From contig NZ_HG916852.1 of assembly GCF_000577275.2 (NCBI RefSeq), positions 2,793,001-2,857,000 of the forward strand: 64,000 nucleotides of DNA. The letters run 5' to 3'. Below the pieces are notes generated by a model. That model worked only from the letters and a program-made list of their open reading frames with translations. It searched no databases and had not been told where the DNA came from. Below are positions 46,508-56,558 of the stretch, piece after piece (position 1 is the first letter of the stretch; every line of letters starts with the position of its first letter). The position numbers and the translations under genes were made by a program. This stretch comes from Rhizobium favelukesii. Lineage in GTDB: Bacteria > Pseudomonadota > Alphaproteobacteria > Rhizobiales > Rhizobiaceae.

Positions 46508-46723
46508 ATGCATGAACCATGGAGCAAAAGCCGCGAACGCGCAGAAGCGGCGTTCGGCTTGACACAGACACAAATGTTGTCCCGCACCAAGGAGGCTTTG
46601 AAAATCGACGCCGTCGCTACCGCCAGAAATGAGAAGACTGCGCGACTGAGGGCGATGCGCCTTGAGCAAGAAGCGCACGCGCGGGCCGGGAAATCGTCCC
46701 ATGCAACGCCGATCACGGAATGA
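46508..46723 (+). CDS. Small basic helical protein of unknown function
   Basis: The 71-residue product starts MHEPWSKSRERAEAAFGLTQ and is predicted almost wholly helical, with basic ALKIDAVATARNEKTARLRA. GAGG lies 8-10 bases before the ATG. No family is recognised. The segment between its stop and the IS element (46724-46891) shows no further gene. Confidence 0.6.
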   Translation: MHEPWSKSRERAEAAFGLTQTQMLSRTKEALKIDAVATARNEKTARLRAMRLEQEAHARAGKSSHATPITE

Positions 46724-46891
46724 CCGAGGGCACCTGCGGCGCATTTGGGCGTTGGTTTGGTTGAAGCGATCCCACCGGATCGGGCGCAAGCGGCGCCTTG
46801 CGGTACGAGGTGGGGAACATGGCGCTCCACGCTGGGAATTCGGTCGATCTTTCATCTCAGCCGGTTGGCGACGCCGAGCAACAAAAAACCC

Positions 46892-46901
46892 GCCATTCGC
46901 C
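46892..46901 (+). repeat. Target-site duplication, left copy
   Basis: GCCATTCGCC borders the left end of the IS4-family element and recurs exactly at 48297-48306. Confidence 0.9.
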
Positions 46902-46944
46902 GTAATGCAGTTCACTTAGTGAGCTGCGGGCAAGTTTGATGGTT

Positions 46945-46977
46945 CAGGATGGGGATTCGTTTTCCCATCCTGTTTTT
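46945..46977 (+). terminator. Terminator-like hairpin inside the left end of the IS
   Basis: Arms CAGGATGGG (46945-46953) and CCCATCCTG (46964-46972) pair perfectly and TTTTTGTTT follows. It sits between the left inverted repeat and the transposase start at 46985, so it should stop transcripts entering from outside, a known self-limiting device of insertion sequences. Confidence 0.7.
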
Positions 46978-46984
46978 GTTTGTG

Positions 46985-48286
46985 ATGTCACGCACCCTTG
47001 GACATTCGGCCGAATTATCGGCTCTTTCGCAGGCGATCGACCCGGACTGGATCGCTCAGGCTCTCGCCACGACAGGCAAGGCGAGCATCCGCAAGCGCAA
47101 GCTGCCAGCCGAGCAGGTCGTCTGGCTGGTGATTGCGTTGGCCCTTTATCGTCATCAGTCGATCCCGGAGGTGGTGGCTCATCTTGATCTGGTTTTGCCC
47201 GATGAGGTCAACGCGGATATTGCCAAGAGCGCGTTGACACAGGCACGGCAGCGCTTGGGTCAGGCACCGTTGGCGCAGTTGTTTGCAATGAGTGCATCAT
47301 GCTGGGATGAACGCCACCAATCCGGGCGTGCCTGGCGGGGTCTTTGTCGTTATGCCGTGGACGGCAGCACGCTGCGGACGTCCGACAGCCCGGAGAACCG
47401 GGCGCATTTTGGAGCGCAGGCCTACGCGTCTGGCGTTGTCGCAAGCTATCCGCAATTGCGGCTGCTGACGCTGACGGCGCTGGCGACGCATCTGGTGCGT
47501 GATGCGGTGTTCGGAGCCTATGGCACAAACGAGATGCTCTATGCCAAAAGCCTGCTCGACCGGGTTCCGGACCATTCGCTGACGGTCTTCGACAAGGGCT
47601 TCTTCAGTGCCAGCCTTCTCTTGCAATTGCAGACGAAGGGACATGAGCGTCACTGGCTGATTCCGGCCAAAGCCAACAGCACATGGGAACGACTGGATCC
47701 GCACCCCACCGATTATCGGGTGCGCATGAAGGTCTCGCCCCAGGCGCGGCAGGCAGAACCGGACTTGCCGGCCTTCTGGGAGGTCAGGGCCATCGAGACG
47801 ACCACCAGCCATGGCAAAAAGCGCATATTGTTGACATCGCTGATGGACAGACAAACTTATCCGGCAAGCGAAATCGTCCATCAGTATGAAGAGCGATGGC
47901 GCATCGAGACAAGTTATCGCGAACTCAAGCAGGAGCTTCTCGGTAGCGAACTGACCCTGCGAAGCGGCACGCCGGAGACTGTCTATCAGGAGGTCTGGGG
48001 CGCGTTGCTGGCCTACAATCTGGTGCGGCTCGAAATGGCAGAGGTCGCGACCGAAGCCCAAGTCGAGCCAACCCGACTAAGCTTTATCACAGCCCTGCAT
48101 TACCTGCGTCACGAATGGGGATGGATGGCGATCGAAGCACCCGGCAAAATCCCCGCCCACCTCACCAGATTGAGAAACAGATTGGCAGACTTGCTGCTGA
48201 CAGAAAAACGGGGGCGATCATGCCCCCGTGTCGTCAAAAAACTGCCTGCCAGATACCCGATAAGAGCCGTAAGCAAACCTAAGTGA
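46985..48286 (+). CDS. IS4-family transposase
   Basis: The 433-residue DDE transposase starts MSRTLGHSAELSALSQAIDP; an ATG twelve codons earlier lies inside the terminator-like hairpin and is less likely. An IS4-type N-terminal domain spans about 10-105. The DDE residues are D126 (RYAVDGSTLR), D203 (LTVFDKGFF) and E308. The IS4 signature Y-x2-R-x3-E-x6-K is complete in YEERWRIETSYRELK (Y301, R304, E308, K315). Nothing suggests inactivation. Confidence 0.96.
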   Translation: MSRTLGHSAELSALSQAIDPDWIAQALATTGKASIRKRKLPAEQVVWLVIALALYRHQSIPEVVAHLDLVLPDEVNADIAKSALTQARQRLGQAPLAQLFAMSASCWDERHQSGRAWRGLCRYAVDGSTLRTSDSPENRAHFGAQAYASGVVASYPQLRLLTLTALATHLVRDAVFGAYGTNEMLYAKSLLDRVPDHSLTVFDKGFFSASLLLQLQTKGHERHWLIPAKANSTWERLDPHPTDYRVRMKVSPQARQAEPDLPAFWEVRAIETTTSHGKKRILLTSLMDRQTYPASEIVHQYEERWRIETSYRELKQELLGSELTLRSGTPETVYQEVWGALLAYNLVRLEMAEVATEAQVEPTRLSFITALHYLRHEWGWMAIEAPGKIPAHLTRLRNRLADLLLTEKRGRSCPRVVKKLPARYPIRAVSKPK

Positions 48287-48296
48287 ACTGCATTAC

Positions 48297-48306
48297 GCCA
48301 TTCGCC
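48297..48306 (+). repeat. Target-site duplication, right copy
   Basis: GCCATTCGCC directly follows the right inverted repeat and matches 46892-46901. Confidence 0.9.
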
Positions 48307-48335
48307 GGGCTTTTTGCATTTCGTTCCTGAACTGC

Positions 48336-49911
<1,576 letters not shown>

Positions 49912-52248
49912 ATGTTTCTGGAAGACGAGTTCGTCATAAGGCGCGTTCGCGCCAGTCGCGTATCCATCTCATTGCTGGTTGCATTCGTGGCTTTCGCCGC
50001 GTCGATCCTTATGACGTTCGGGCTCGTCACGACGGTTTACGCCGAACAAAGCCAGCAGACGGTCGAGCAGTTCGCCGGCCTCGTGCGGCCGAACGACGTC
50101 AACAGCGGCTCCCTCCTCCTTCCCGCCAGGGAGCCCGGCTTCTTCGTCGAGGCACCGCGCCAAAAGACCGATGTGCAGATGGATGTCTCCGGCCCCATCG
50201 CGCGAGTCAAGGTCACACAGCGCTTCCAGAACCCAAGCAAGGGTTGGGTCGAGGGCACTTACGTCTTTCCGCTGCCTGAGAATTCCGCCGTCGACGTGCT
50301 GAAGATGCAGATCGGCGAGCGCTTCATCGAGGGCCAGATCAAGCCGCGTCGGGAAGCGCGCGAGATCTACGAACAGGCCAAGGCGGAAGGCAAGAAGGCA
50401 GCCCTTCTCGAGCAGCAGCGGCCCAACATCTTCACCAACCAGGTCGCCAACATCGGCCCCGGCGAAACGATTGTCGTGCAGATCGAATACCAGCAGGCGG
50501 TCCACCAATCCGGCGGCGAGTTCTCGCTGCGCTTCCCGATGGTCGTCGCCCCCCGCTACAATCCGGCGCCAATCGTCCAGACCGTGGAATTCAACAACGG
50601 CGCAGGCTTCGCAATTCCGAACGATCCGGTGGAAAATCGCGAGAAGATCGAGGCTCCGGTTCTCGATCCGCGCGACAACGCCAAGATCAACCCCGTTGCG
50701 CTCACCGTCAATCTGAAGGCCGGCTTCGTGCTCGGCGACGTGACATCCTCCTTCCACGACGTCGACATCCAGCAGGACGGCGACCAGAACCGGATGATCT
50801 CGTTGAAGGGCGAGAGCGTTGCGGCAGACAAGGACTTCGAACTCACCTGGAGGGCTGCGCCCGGCAAGACGCCAAGTGCCGGGCTTTTCCGTGAAGTCGT
50901 CAACGGCAAGGCCTACCTGCTCGCCTTCGTCACACCGCCGGCAACGCCCGATGCATCCTCGCCCGCAGCCAAGCGTGAGGTCGTCTTTGTCATCGACAAT
51001 TCCGGCTCCATGTCCGGCCCGTCGATCGAGCAGGCCAAGGAAAGCTTGGCGCTTGCCATCTCGAAGCTCAATCTCGACGACCGCTTTAACGTCATCCGCT
51101 TCGACGACACGATGACCGACTACTTCAACGGCCTCGTTGCAGCCTCGCCCGACAATCGCGAGAAGGCCATTGCCTACGTTCGCGGATTGACCGCCGATGG
51201 CGGCACCGAAATGCTGCCCGCATTGCAGGATGGCCTGCGCAACCAGGGCCCCGTCGCCAACGGCGCGCTTCGCCAGGTCGTGTTCCTGACCGATGGCGCG
51301 ATCGGCAATGAACAGCAGCTGTTTGCCGAGATCAGCCAGAACCGTGGCGAGGCTCGCGTCTTCACCGTCGGCATCGGTTCGGCGCCGAACGCCTATTTCA
51401 TGACCAAGGCCGCCGAGATGGGCCGCGGTACGTTCACCCAGATCGGCTCCGCCGACCAGGTCGCTGGCCGCATGGGCGAGCTCTTCGCGAAGCTTCAGAA
51501 CCCGGCAATGACCGACATCGCGGCAACCTTCCAAGGCGTCAAGGCAAAGGATATCACCCCGGCTCCGATGCCTGACCTCTACACCGGCGAGCCGGTCGTC
51601 CTGACCGCCGAACTGCCGGAAGAAAAACCCGCCGGCAAGCTCCAGATCATAGGCAAGACCGGCGTTCAACCCTGGCGCGTCGATATGGATATTGCCAAGG
51701 CTGCTGACGGCCAGGGAATTTCGAAGCTTTGGGCCCGTCGCAAGATCGACGACCTCGAAGCCCGCGCCTACGAGCGCGAGGACCGAACCTCCCTCGACAA
51801 GGACATCGAGACGGTGGCGCTCGCCCATCACCTCGTCTCGCGGGTGACCAGCCTCGTCGCAGTCGACGTCACGCCGTCGCGTCCCGCCGGTGAGCCGCTT
51901 GGCTCGGCAAAGCTGCCGCTCAACCTCCCTGACCGTTGGGATTTCGAGAAGGTCGGCGGCGAGGACGTCCGGCCCGCACCTGCCAGCGCGCCCGATCACG
52001 CGATAACAACGCCCCAGCAGGAATTTGCGCAGCTGGCAGCATCGCGTATGGCTGCTGCCCCGACGGCGAAAGCAGCCGGGCTGATTGCCCAGAAGTCCGC
52101 GTCGGTAAAGCTGCCGCAAACGGCAACGCGTGCTGACGAAAAGATTGTCCGCGGCATCGTCATGCTTCTCGCCGCACTGATGGCGGCAAGCGGGCTTGCC
52201 GTCTGGCGCCGGCGCGTGCGCGGCGTCTTTGCAGGAGCCAAGCCATGA
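49912..52248 (+). CDS. VIT/vWA-domain sortase substrate protein (marine-type proteobacterial sortase target)
   Basis: The 778-residue protein has a long signal sequence with a hydrophobic core at about 18-42. A VIT domain follows at about 85-210 (VSGPIARVKVTQRFQNPSKG; REAREIYEQAKAEGKKAALL). A von Willebrand A domain at about 355-535 has an intact MIDAS (VVFVIDNSGSMSGPS, then TDGAIGNE). The C-terminus is a sorting signal: LPQTAT at 734-739, a hydrophobic segment at about 746-764 and WRRRVRG at the end. This tripartite signal is the hallmark of sortase substrates, and the next gene, overlapping by four bases, is a sortase. It is probably an envelope-anchored protein; partner unknown. Confidence 0.92.
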   Translation: MFLEDEFVIRRVRASRVSISLLVAFVAFAASILMTFGLVTTVYAEQSQQTVEQFAGLVRPNDVNSGSLLLPAREPGFFVEAPRQKTDVQMDVSGPIARVKVTQRFQNPSKGWVEGTYVFPLPENSAVDVLKMQIGERFIEGQIKPRREAREIYEQAKAEGKKAALLEQQRPNIFTNQVANIGPGETIVVQIEYQQAVHQSGGEFSLRFPMVVAPRYNPAPIVQTVEFNNGAGFAIPNDPVENREKIEAPVLDPRDNAKINPVALTVNLKAGFVLGDVTSSFHDVDIQQDGDQNRMISLKGESVAADKDFELTWRAAPGKTPSAGLFREVVNGKAYLLAFVTPPATPDASSPAAKREVVFVIDNSGSMSGPSIEQAKESLALAISKLNLDDRFNVIRFDDTMTDYFNGLVAASPDNREKAIAYVRGLTADGGTEMLPALQDGLRNQGPVANGALRQVVFLTDGAIGNEQQLFAEISQNRGEARVFTVGIGSAPNAYFMTKAAEMGRGTFTQIGSADQVAGRMGELFAKLQNPAMTDIAATFQGVKAKDITPAPMPDLYTGEPVVLTAELPEEKPAGKLQIIGKTGVQPWRVDMDIAKAADGQGISKLWARRKIDDLEARAYEREDRTSLDKDIETVALAHHLVSRVTSLVAVDVTPSRPAGEPLGSAKLPLNLPDRWDFEKVGGEDVRPAPASAPDHAITTPQQEFAQLAASRMAAAPTAKAAGLIAQKSASVKLPQTATRADEKIVRGIVMLLAALMAASGLAVWRRRVRGVFAGAKP

Positions 52249-53027
52249 CGCCCGCCAGCGCAAGATCAGGAGTTCGAAACCAGGACGTGGACGAGTTCGG
52301 CCCGCTTCCGACCTACCTCGAGCTCGCCATGGCGACGGCTGCGGCGACCGCCTACGATGCAGCCACCGAGCGCGAGAACCGCTCGCTCCTGCCCAGTCTC
52401 TCCGTCGTCGAGAAGGCAATTGCCGTCAGCATCGCCCTCCTTGCTCTCTACGGAACGGCACTGGTCGCCGATGGACTCTACATCAAGGCCAAGGCGGAAT
52501 TGTCACAGATCCTCCTGAAGCGAGCCTTTGCCGCCGAACTCCGCGGCGAAGACGCCAGGCCCTGGCCCTGGGCGGATTTCACGACCGAGGCGGAGGTGAC
52601 TGCGCCGCGCCTCGGCAAGCATGCGATCGTCCTGTCCGGCGCCTCCGGCGAGGCTCTGGCCTTCGGCCCCGCCTGGCTCACCGATACGCCCCAACCCGGC
52701 GATGAAGGGACCTCCGTCATCGCGGCCCATCGCGACACGCATTTCCGCTGGCTGAAGGATGTCAAACCGGGCGACGAAATCGAGGTCACACGTCGCGACG
52801 GCAAGGTCTTGACCTTCAAGGCGGGCGAAGGCCGCATCGTGCCATGGGATCGAAGCGGGATCGATCCGGCAGCGCAAGGTCGCCATCTCGTGCTTGCGAC
52901 CTGCTGGCCTTTCGGCGCGACGCAACGCGGCCCGCTGCGCTATATCGTCGAAGCGGAACTCGTCGATCCGCAACCGACCGGCGCGATACCATCGACAAAC
53001 ACAAAGCCGTTATCCCGAGCCGAATGA
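52245..53027 (+). CDS. Class GN (Gram-negative, marine-type) sortase
   Basis: The 260-residue transpeptidase has one membrane segment (about 56-78, KAIAVSIALLALYGTALVAD) and a periplasmic catalytic domain. The sortase residues are H162 in VIAAHRDTHFRWL, C220 in LATCWPFG and an arginine at 228 or 232 in QRGPLRYIVEA. It should cleave the LPQT-A signal of the upstream protein and move it to an unknown acceptor amine. The ATG overlaps the stop of the substrate gene (ATGA), so the two are coupled. The N-terminal 50 residues are longer than in many sortases. Confidence 0.92.
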   Translation: MTPASARSGVRNQDVDEFGPLPTYLELAMATAAATAYDAATERENRSLLPSLSVVEKAIAVSIALLALYGTALVADGLYIKAKAELSQILLKRAFAAELRGEDARPWPWADFTTEAEVTAPRLGKHAIVLSGASGEALAFGPAWLTDTPQPGDEGTSVIAAHRDTHFRWLKDVKPGDEIEVTRRDGKVLTFKAGEGRIVPWDRSGIDPAAQGRHLVLATCWPFGATQRGPLRYIVEAELVDPQPTGAIPSTNTKPLSRAE

Positions 53028-53071
53028 GGTTGAAGCAGGTGTCGGATGCTCCACGTTGATCAGGACAGGCA

Positions 53072-54229
53072 ATGGGACGGACCATGACGATCTTTGCAAA
53101 GCTTCACGTCGGCTTCTTTCTAGCAGCCGCGGTCTTTCCCTCCCCGAGCTTGGCGGCCGATGCGGTCAAGACGAAGACCGTCGAGGTTCAGGTCGATACG
53201 ATTGCGACCGGGCTTGAGCACCCCTGGGCCGTGGAGGTTCTTCCCGACGGCTCTTATCTCGTCACCGAACGACCGGGGCGGCTGCGCATAATCCGTGACG
53301 GCAAGCTCTCCGCTCCCATTGCCGGCGTACCCAAAGTCAGTGCCCGCGGTCAGGGCGGCCTGATGGATGTTGCGCTCGCACCCGATTTCGCAACGAGCCG
53401 CAAGATATTCCTCACCGCTGCCATAAGGGCCAAGGGCGGCTCCGGCACCGAGGCCTTCAGCGCCACGCTGTCAAAGGAAGGAACCAGGCTCGATGACGTC
53501 AACTCCATCTTTGCGATGAAGCGCTTCACCGGTGGCAATATCCAGTACGGTTCCCGCATCGCCTTCGCCAAGGACGGCTCGCTGTTCATCAGCATCGGGG
53601 ACCGCGGCGACAGGGATCGCTCCCAGGACTGGAAGGACGACGCCGGCTCCATCATTCACATCAACGCTGACGGCAGCATTCCTGACGACAATCCTTTCAA
53701 GGACGGCGCCAAGGCGCTCCCGGAAATCTGGTCGAAAGGCCATCGCAATGCGCAAGGCATCGCCTTCGATGCCGCCGACGGCAAGCTCTATACGGTTGAG
53801 CACGGCGCCCGCGGCGGCGATGAGATCAACGACATCGAGCCCGGCAAGAACTACGGCTGGCCGATCATCACCTATGGCCGTGATTATTCCGGCGCCGAGA
53901 TCGGCGAAGGCACGGCCAAGGAAGGACTTGAGCAACCTCTTTATTATTGGGACCCGTCCATAGCGCCGGGAGCGCTCGTCATTTACCGCGGCAAGATGTT
54001 CCCCGAATGGGATGGCAATTTTCTTGTCGCGGCGCTGAAGTTCCAACTGCTTTCGCGTTTGCAGCGCGACGATGGCGGAGCCTTCGTCGCCGAGGAGCGG
54101 CTATTCGATGGCTCCTATGGCCGCATGCGTGATGTGGTCGTCGCGCCCGACGGCGCCCTGCTGATCCTTACGGATGAAGACGATGGTGCATTGCTCAGGG
54201 TGTCGCGAGCACCGGCGGACAATGGCTGA
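53072..54229 (+). CDS. PQQ-dependent aldose sugar dehydrogenase (YliI/Asd-like)
   Basis: The 385-residue protein has a signal peptide (FAKLHVGFFLAAAVFPSPSL, cleavage near SLAADA) and a six-bladed beta-propeller as in soluble glucose dehydrogenases. Typical segments are GLEHPWAVEVLPDGSYLVTE, GQGGLMDVALAPDF, GDRGDRDRSQDWKDDAGSII, KGHRNAQGIAFD and EHGARGGDEIN. It would oxidise aldoses in the periplasm with PQQ. Two ATGs (53072, 53084) are possible starts. It lies 44 bp behind the sortase gene on the same strand, perhaps co-transcribed, but without a sorting signal of its own. Confidence 0.92.
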   Translation: MGRTMTIFAKLHVGFFLAAAVFPSPSLAADAVKTKTVEVQVDTIATGLEHPWAVEVLPDGSYLVTERPGRLRIIRDGKLSAPIAGVPKVSARGQGGLMDVALAPDFATSRKIFLTAAIRAKGGSGTEAFSATLSKEGTRLDDVNSIFAMKRFTGGNIQYGSRIAFAKDGSLFISIGDRGDRDRSQDWKDDAGSIIHINADGSIPDDNPFKDGAKALPEIWSKGHRNAQGIAFDAADGKLYTVEHGARGGDEINDIEPGKNYGWPIITYGRDYSGAEIGEGTAKEGLEQPLYYWDPSIAPGALVIYRGKMFPEWDGNFLVAALKFQLLSRLQRDDGGAFVAEERLFDGSYGRMRDVVVAPDGALLILTDEDDGALLRVSRAPADNG

Positions 54230-54237
54230 TGCGAAGC

Positions 54238-54711
54238 CTAGAGACCGGCGCCCAGTTCCTTTCGGATCATGAACTTTAGCCCCGACCACGTCTCGTCTAT
54301 TGCGCAGACTTTTACGTCAACCAGCCCCAAAGGCAAAAAAATCGATCGCAGCACGTCTTCGGTGATTGTTGTCGGCATTCGCGCGGCTTTCTTGGGCCAG
54401 GAAATCCAGAGCATCCCGTCGGGCCTGAGAACGCCGGACAAAGACTGCGCCATATCTTCCAGACGTGGCAGGCGGGTTTCGAACACGTGCACATAGTCGA
54501 AGCGACGCTCGATCACTGCCGGGACGGCCGTGTCGACAGAGGAGAAATGGAAGCCTCTAAGCTCAGCAATGTCAGGCACGCCGACCAGCAGTGCCGCTCG
54601 CCCTTCCTTGAGGCCAAGCTTTCGCGTGAGTGAACTGCCGGAGTATCCAGCCGGCGCAAGCGGAGCCTTTTCCTCGCGTTCCAGGGGCAATGAACCCGCT
54701 TTCGTCGTCAT
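54238..54711 (-). CDS. DUF3052 protein (methyltransferase-like fold)
   Basis: The 157-residue protein has the family pattern PAGYSGSSLTRKLGLKEGRA, FDYVHVFETRLPRLEDMAQS, LRPDGMLWISWPKKA and VDVKVCAIDETWSGLKFMIR. DUF3052 proteins look like a truncated SAM methyltransferase fold without a proven ligand. The gene converges on the sugar dehydrogenase and is divergent from the DMT transporter gene. Confidence 0.85.
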   Translation of the reverse strand: MTTKAGSLPLEREEKAPLAPAGYSGSSLTRKLGLKEGRAALLVGVPDIAELRGFHFSSVDTAVPAVIERRFDYVHVFETRLPRLEDMAQSLSGVLRPDGMLWISWPKKAARMPTTITEDVLRSIFLPLGLVDVKVCAIDETWSGLKFMIRKELGAGL

Positions 54712-54821
54712 CGGTTTTTGCTCTCATGGGCTGACGCCTCGCGACAGTCTTCACCCTTGCCCCAACGAAAGGCAACTGCTAACGCTCGACGACACCCCCC
54801 TCTCCCCGCATCGAGGACGAA

Positions 54822-55736
54822 ATGACGCGCATTCAGGCGAACCTTCTTTTGTTGCTTGCAGCTGCCATCTGGGGTGGCGGCTTTGTCGCGCAGTCGACGG
54901 CAATGAAGGCGATCGGTCCGTTCTGGTTCATTGGCCTGCGCTTCATGATCGCTGCGCTGGCGGTTCTGCCGTTCATGCTTTTTGAGGCACGCAAGGGCCC
55001 GGTCAAGACCGCGCCTCGCCACCTCAAGCTCTACCTGCTGACCGGTCTTGCGCTGTTTGGCGGCGCCGCCACCCAGCAGATCGGCCTGCAGACGACGACG
55101 GTGACGAATTCCAGCTTCATCACCGGCCTCTACGTGGTGATCGTGCCATTGATCGCCGTGGTCTTCCTGCGCCGCTCTCCGCACTGGATCATCTGGCCCG
55201 GTGCGATCATGGCCGTATCCGGCATATACTTGCTGTCGGGCGGACAGCTGTCGGCACTGACGACCGGCGACCTGCTGACGGTCGTTTGTGCAATCTTCTG
55301 GGCCGGACAGATCACACTGGCTGGCACCACGGTATCTGAAACCGGCCGTCCGCTTGCCCTCTCGGCCGCTCAGTTTGCCGTTACCGGCGCCTGCGCGCTC
55401 GCCGTTGCGGTCGTCACGGAGCCGATCAGCTGGGCGGCGATATGGGCTGCGGCCCCGGAAATTCTCTATGTCGGGATCTTCTCCTCGGGTGTCGCCTTCT
55501 CGCTTCAGATCATTGGCCAGCGCTACACGACGCCATCGCAGGCAGCCATCTTCCTGTCCTCTGAAGCGCTCTTCGGCGCGTCGCTCGGCGCCCTGCTGCT
55601 TGGTGAAACCATGCCGCCGCTCGGCTACGCCGGCTGCGCACTGATGTTCACCGCCATGCTTCTGGTTGAAGTGGTGCCCGAAATAGCGCGCCGTCGCGCT
55701 TCGGGCAGACTGAAACCGAGCCCAAATTTGGGTTGA
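54822..55736 (+). CDS. DMT-superfamily EamA transporter
   Basis: The 304-residue protein has ten hydrophobic segments in two EamA repeats (LLLLLAAAIWGGGFVAQSTA; LLTVVCAIFWAGQITLAGTT). PSQAAIFLSSEALFGASLGA and GETMPPLGYAGCALMF near the C-terminus are typical of drug/metabolite exporters of the inner membrane. GAGGA precedes the ATG. Substrate unknown; no biosynthetic neighbour hints at one. Confidence 0.9.
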   Translation: MTRIQANLLLLLAAAIWGGGFVAQSTAMKAIGPFWFIGLRFMIAALAVLPFMLFEARKGPVKTAPRHLKLYLLTGLALFGGAATQQIGLQTTTVTNSSFITGLYVVIVPLIAVVFLRRSPHWIIWPGAIMAVSGIYLLSGGQLSALTTGDLLTVVCAIFWAGQITLAGTTVSETGRPLALSAAQFAVTGACALAVAVVTEPISWAAIWAAAPEILYVGIFSSGVAFSLQIIGQRYTTPSQAAIFLSSEALFGASLGALLLGETMPPLGYAGCALMFTAMLLVEVVPEIARRRASGRLKPSPNLG

Positions 55737-56202
55737 ACGTTCGGAAAAGAAAAAAACTTTAGCTTTTACGCAGTCGCGTTAACGTTGCATTTTTGGCAAA
55801 ATCTGCTCCCAAACTATATTGCCAACAATATAAAGCGTGCCTCCACGGCTGCTGACGAATGAAATTTTGCTCCGCGAGCGCAAAAATGCGGCCCGAAGGC
55901 AGCCGCCGGCACAAACGCGTTAAGAAACTTTTGCTTGCCAAAATTTAATAATCGCAGCACTCTCACCGTGTTCGGGCATTTTGCGAGCATGGGAAGTCCT
56001 TTAAGAATGTGCGCGCCGGAGACGCTAATATTCCGGTCAGCCAGTTCCGAGAAAGCGGGCGTCAGTCCCGTGGTGAGCTTGGTTGTGCTAGAGGGGACCT
56101 TTTTCTCACATTTCAATGATTGCCTGCCAACGTCTCCGCGAGGAGGCATTATCAGTGATGCTGCCCGTGTGGATGGCGGGCGGAGATAAAAGGACCTGAC
56201 GC
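55737..56202. other. Long leader/intergenic region before the cold-shock gene
   Basis: About 465 bp without a supported gene. It contains a perfect palindrome TATATTG-CCAA-CAATATA (55815-55832) and A/T-rich stretches. A long 5' untranslated leader is common for cold-shock genes, but its start cannot be fixed here. Confidence 0.45.
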
Positions 56203-56418
56203 ATGGCCGAGACTGGCACTGTAAAATTCTTCAACACCGACAAAGGCTTTGGCTTCATCAAACCGGACAAGGGCGGCGCCGACATCTTTGTACACATTTC
56301 TGCCGTTCAGGCTTCTGGCTTGGCCGGACTGACGGAGAATCAGAAGGTTAGCTTCGACACGGAGCCGGACCGCCGCGGCAAGGGCCCCAAGGCTGTCAAC
56401 CTGCAGATCGCAGGCTGA
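56203..56418 (+). CDS. CspA-family cold-shock protein
   Basis: The 71-residue single-domain RNA chaperone starts MAETGTVKFFNTDKGFGFIK. RNP1 is KGFGFI and RNP2 DIFVHIS, both intact. It binds single-stranded RNA/DNA and melts mRNA structure at low temperature or during growth transitions. AAAGGA precedes the ATG, and a strong terminator follows 32 bases behind the stop, so it is monocistronic. Copy identity among the several rhizobial Csp genes cannot be told. Confidence 0.96.
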   Translation: MAETGTVKFFNTDKGFGFIKPDKGGADIFVHISAVQASGLAGLTENQKVSFDTEPDRRGKGPKAVNLQIAG

Positions 56419-56450
56419 GCCTCCAGCCAACGCTGTCAATTCGAGTTGAG

Positions 56451-56472
56451 CCCGGCAGCAATGCCGGGTTTT
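56451..56472 (+). terminator. Terminator of the cold-shock gene
   Basis: Stem CCCGGCA / TGCCGGG with a GCAA tetraloop, followed by TTTTG. Confidence 0.85.
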
Positions 56473-56558
56473 GTCATTCAGCCTGTATTCAGATCGCAGC
56501 CCTTACCTTGCCATCATCAAGGTGCAGAACCGGAATCGGTTAAAACAGGGAAAGACAA

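Larger units (their letters stand above)
46902..48296 (+). mobile_element. Complete IS4-family insertion sequence, 1395 bp
   Basis: Both ends carry the 18-bp perfect inverted repeat GTAATGCAGTTCACTTAG (46902-46919; reverse at 48279-48296), and a 10-bp direct repeat flanks the element. One intact transposase fills it. The matching target copies and intact gene point to a recent insertion. The target sequence looks like the loop region of the terminator that served the aminotransferase gene on the other side. Confidence 0.95.

Noticed and set aside
46902..48306. Possibility that the IS carries passenger genes
   Set aside because: The 1395 bp are filled by one transposase, two ends and one hairpin; no space for another gene.
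49969..52419. An 816-codon minus-strand open frame opposite the sortase substrate gene
   Set aside because: Antisense shadow: the plus-strand protein has clear domains, while the minus frame has none.
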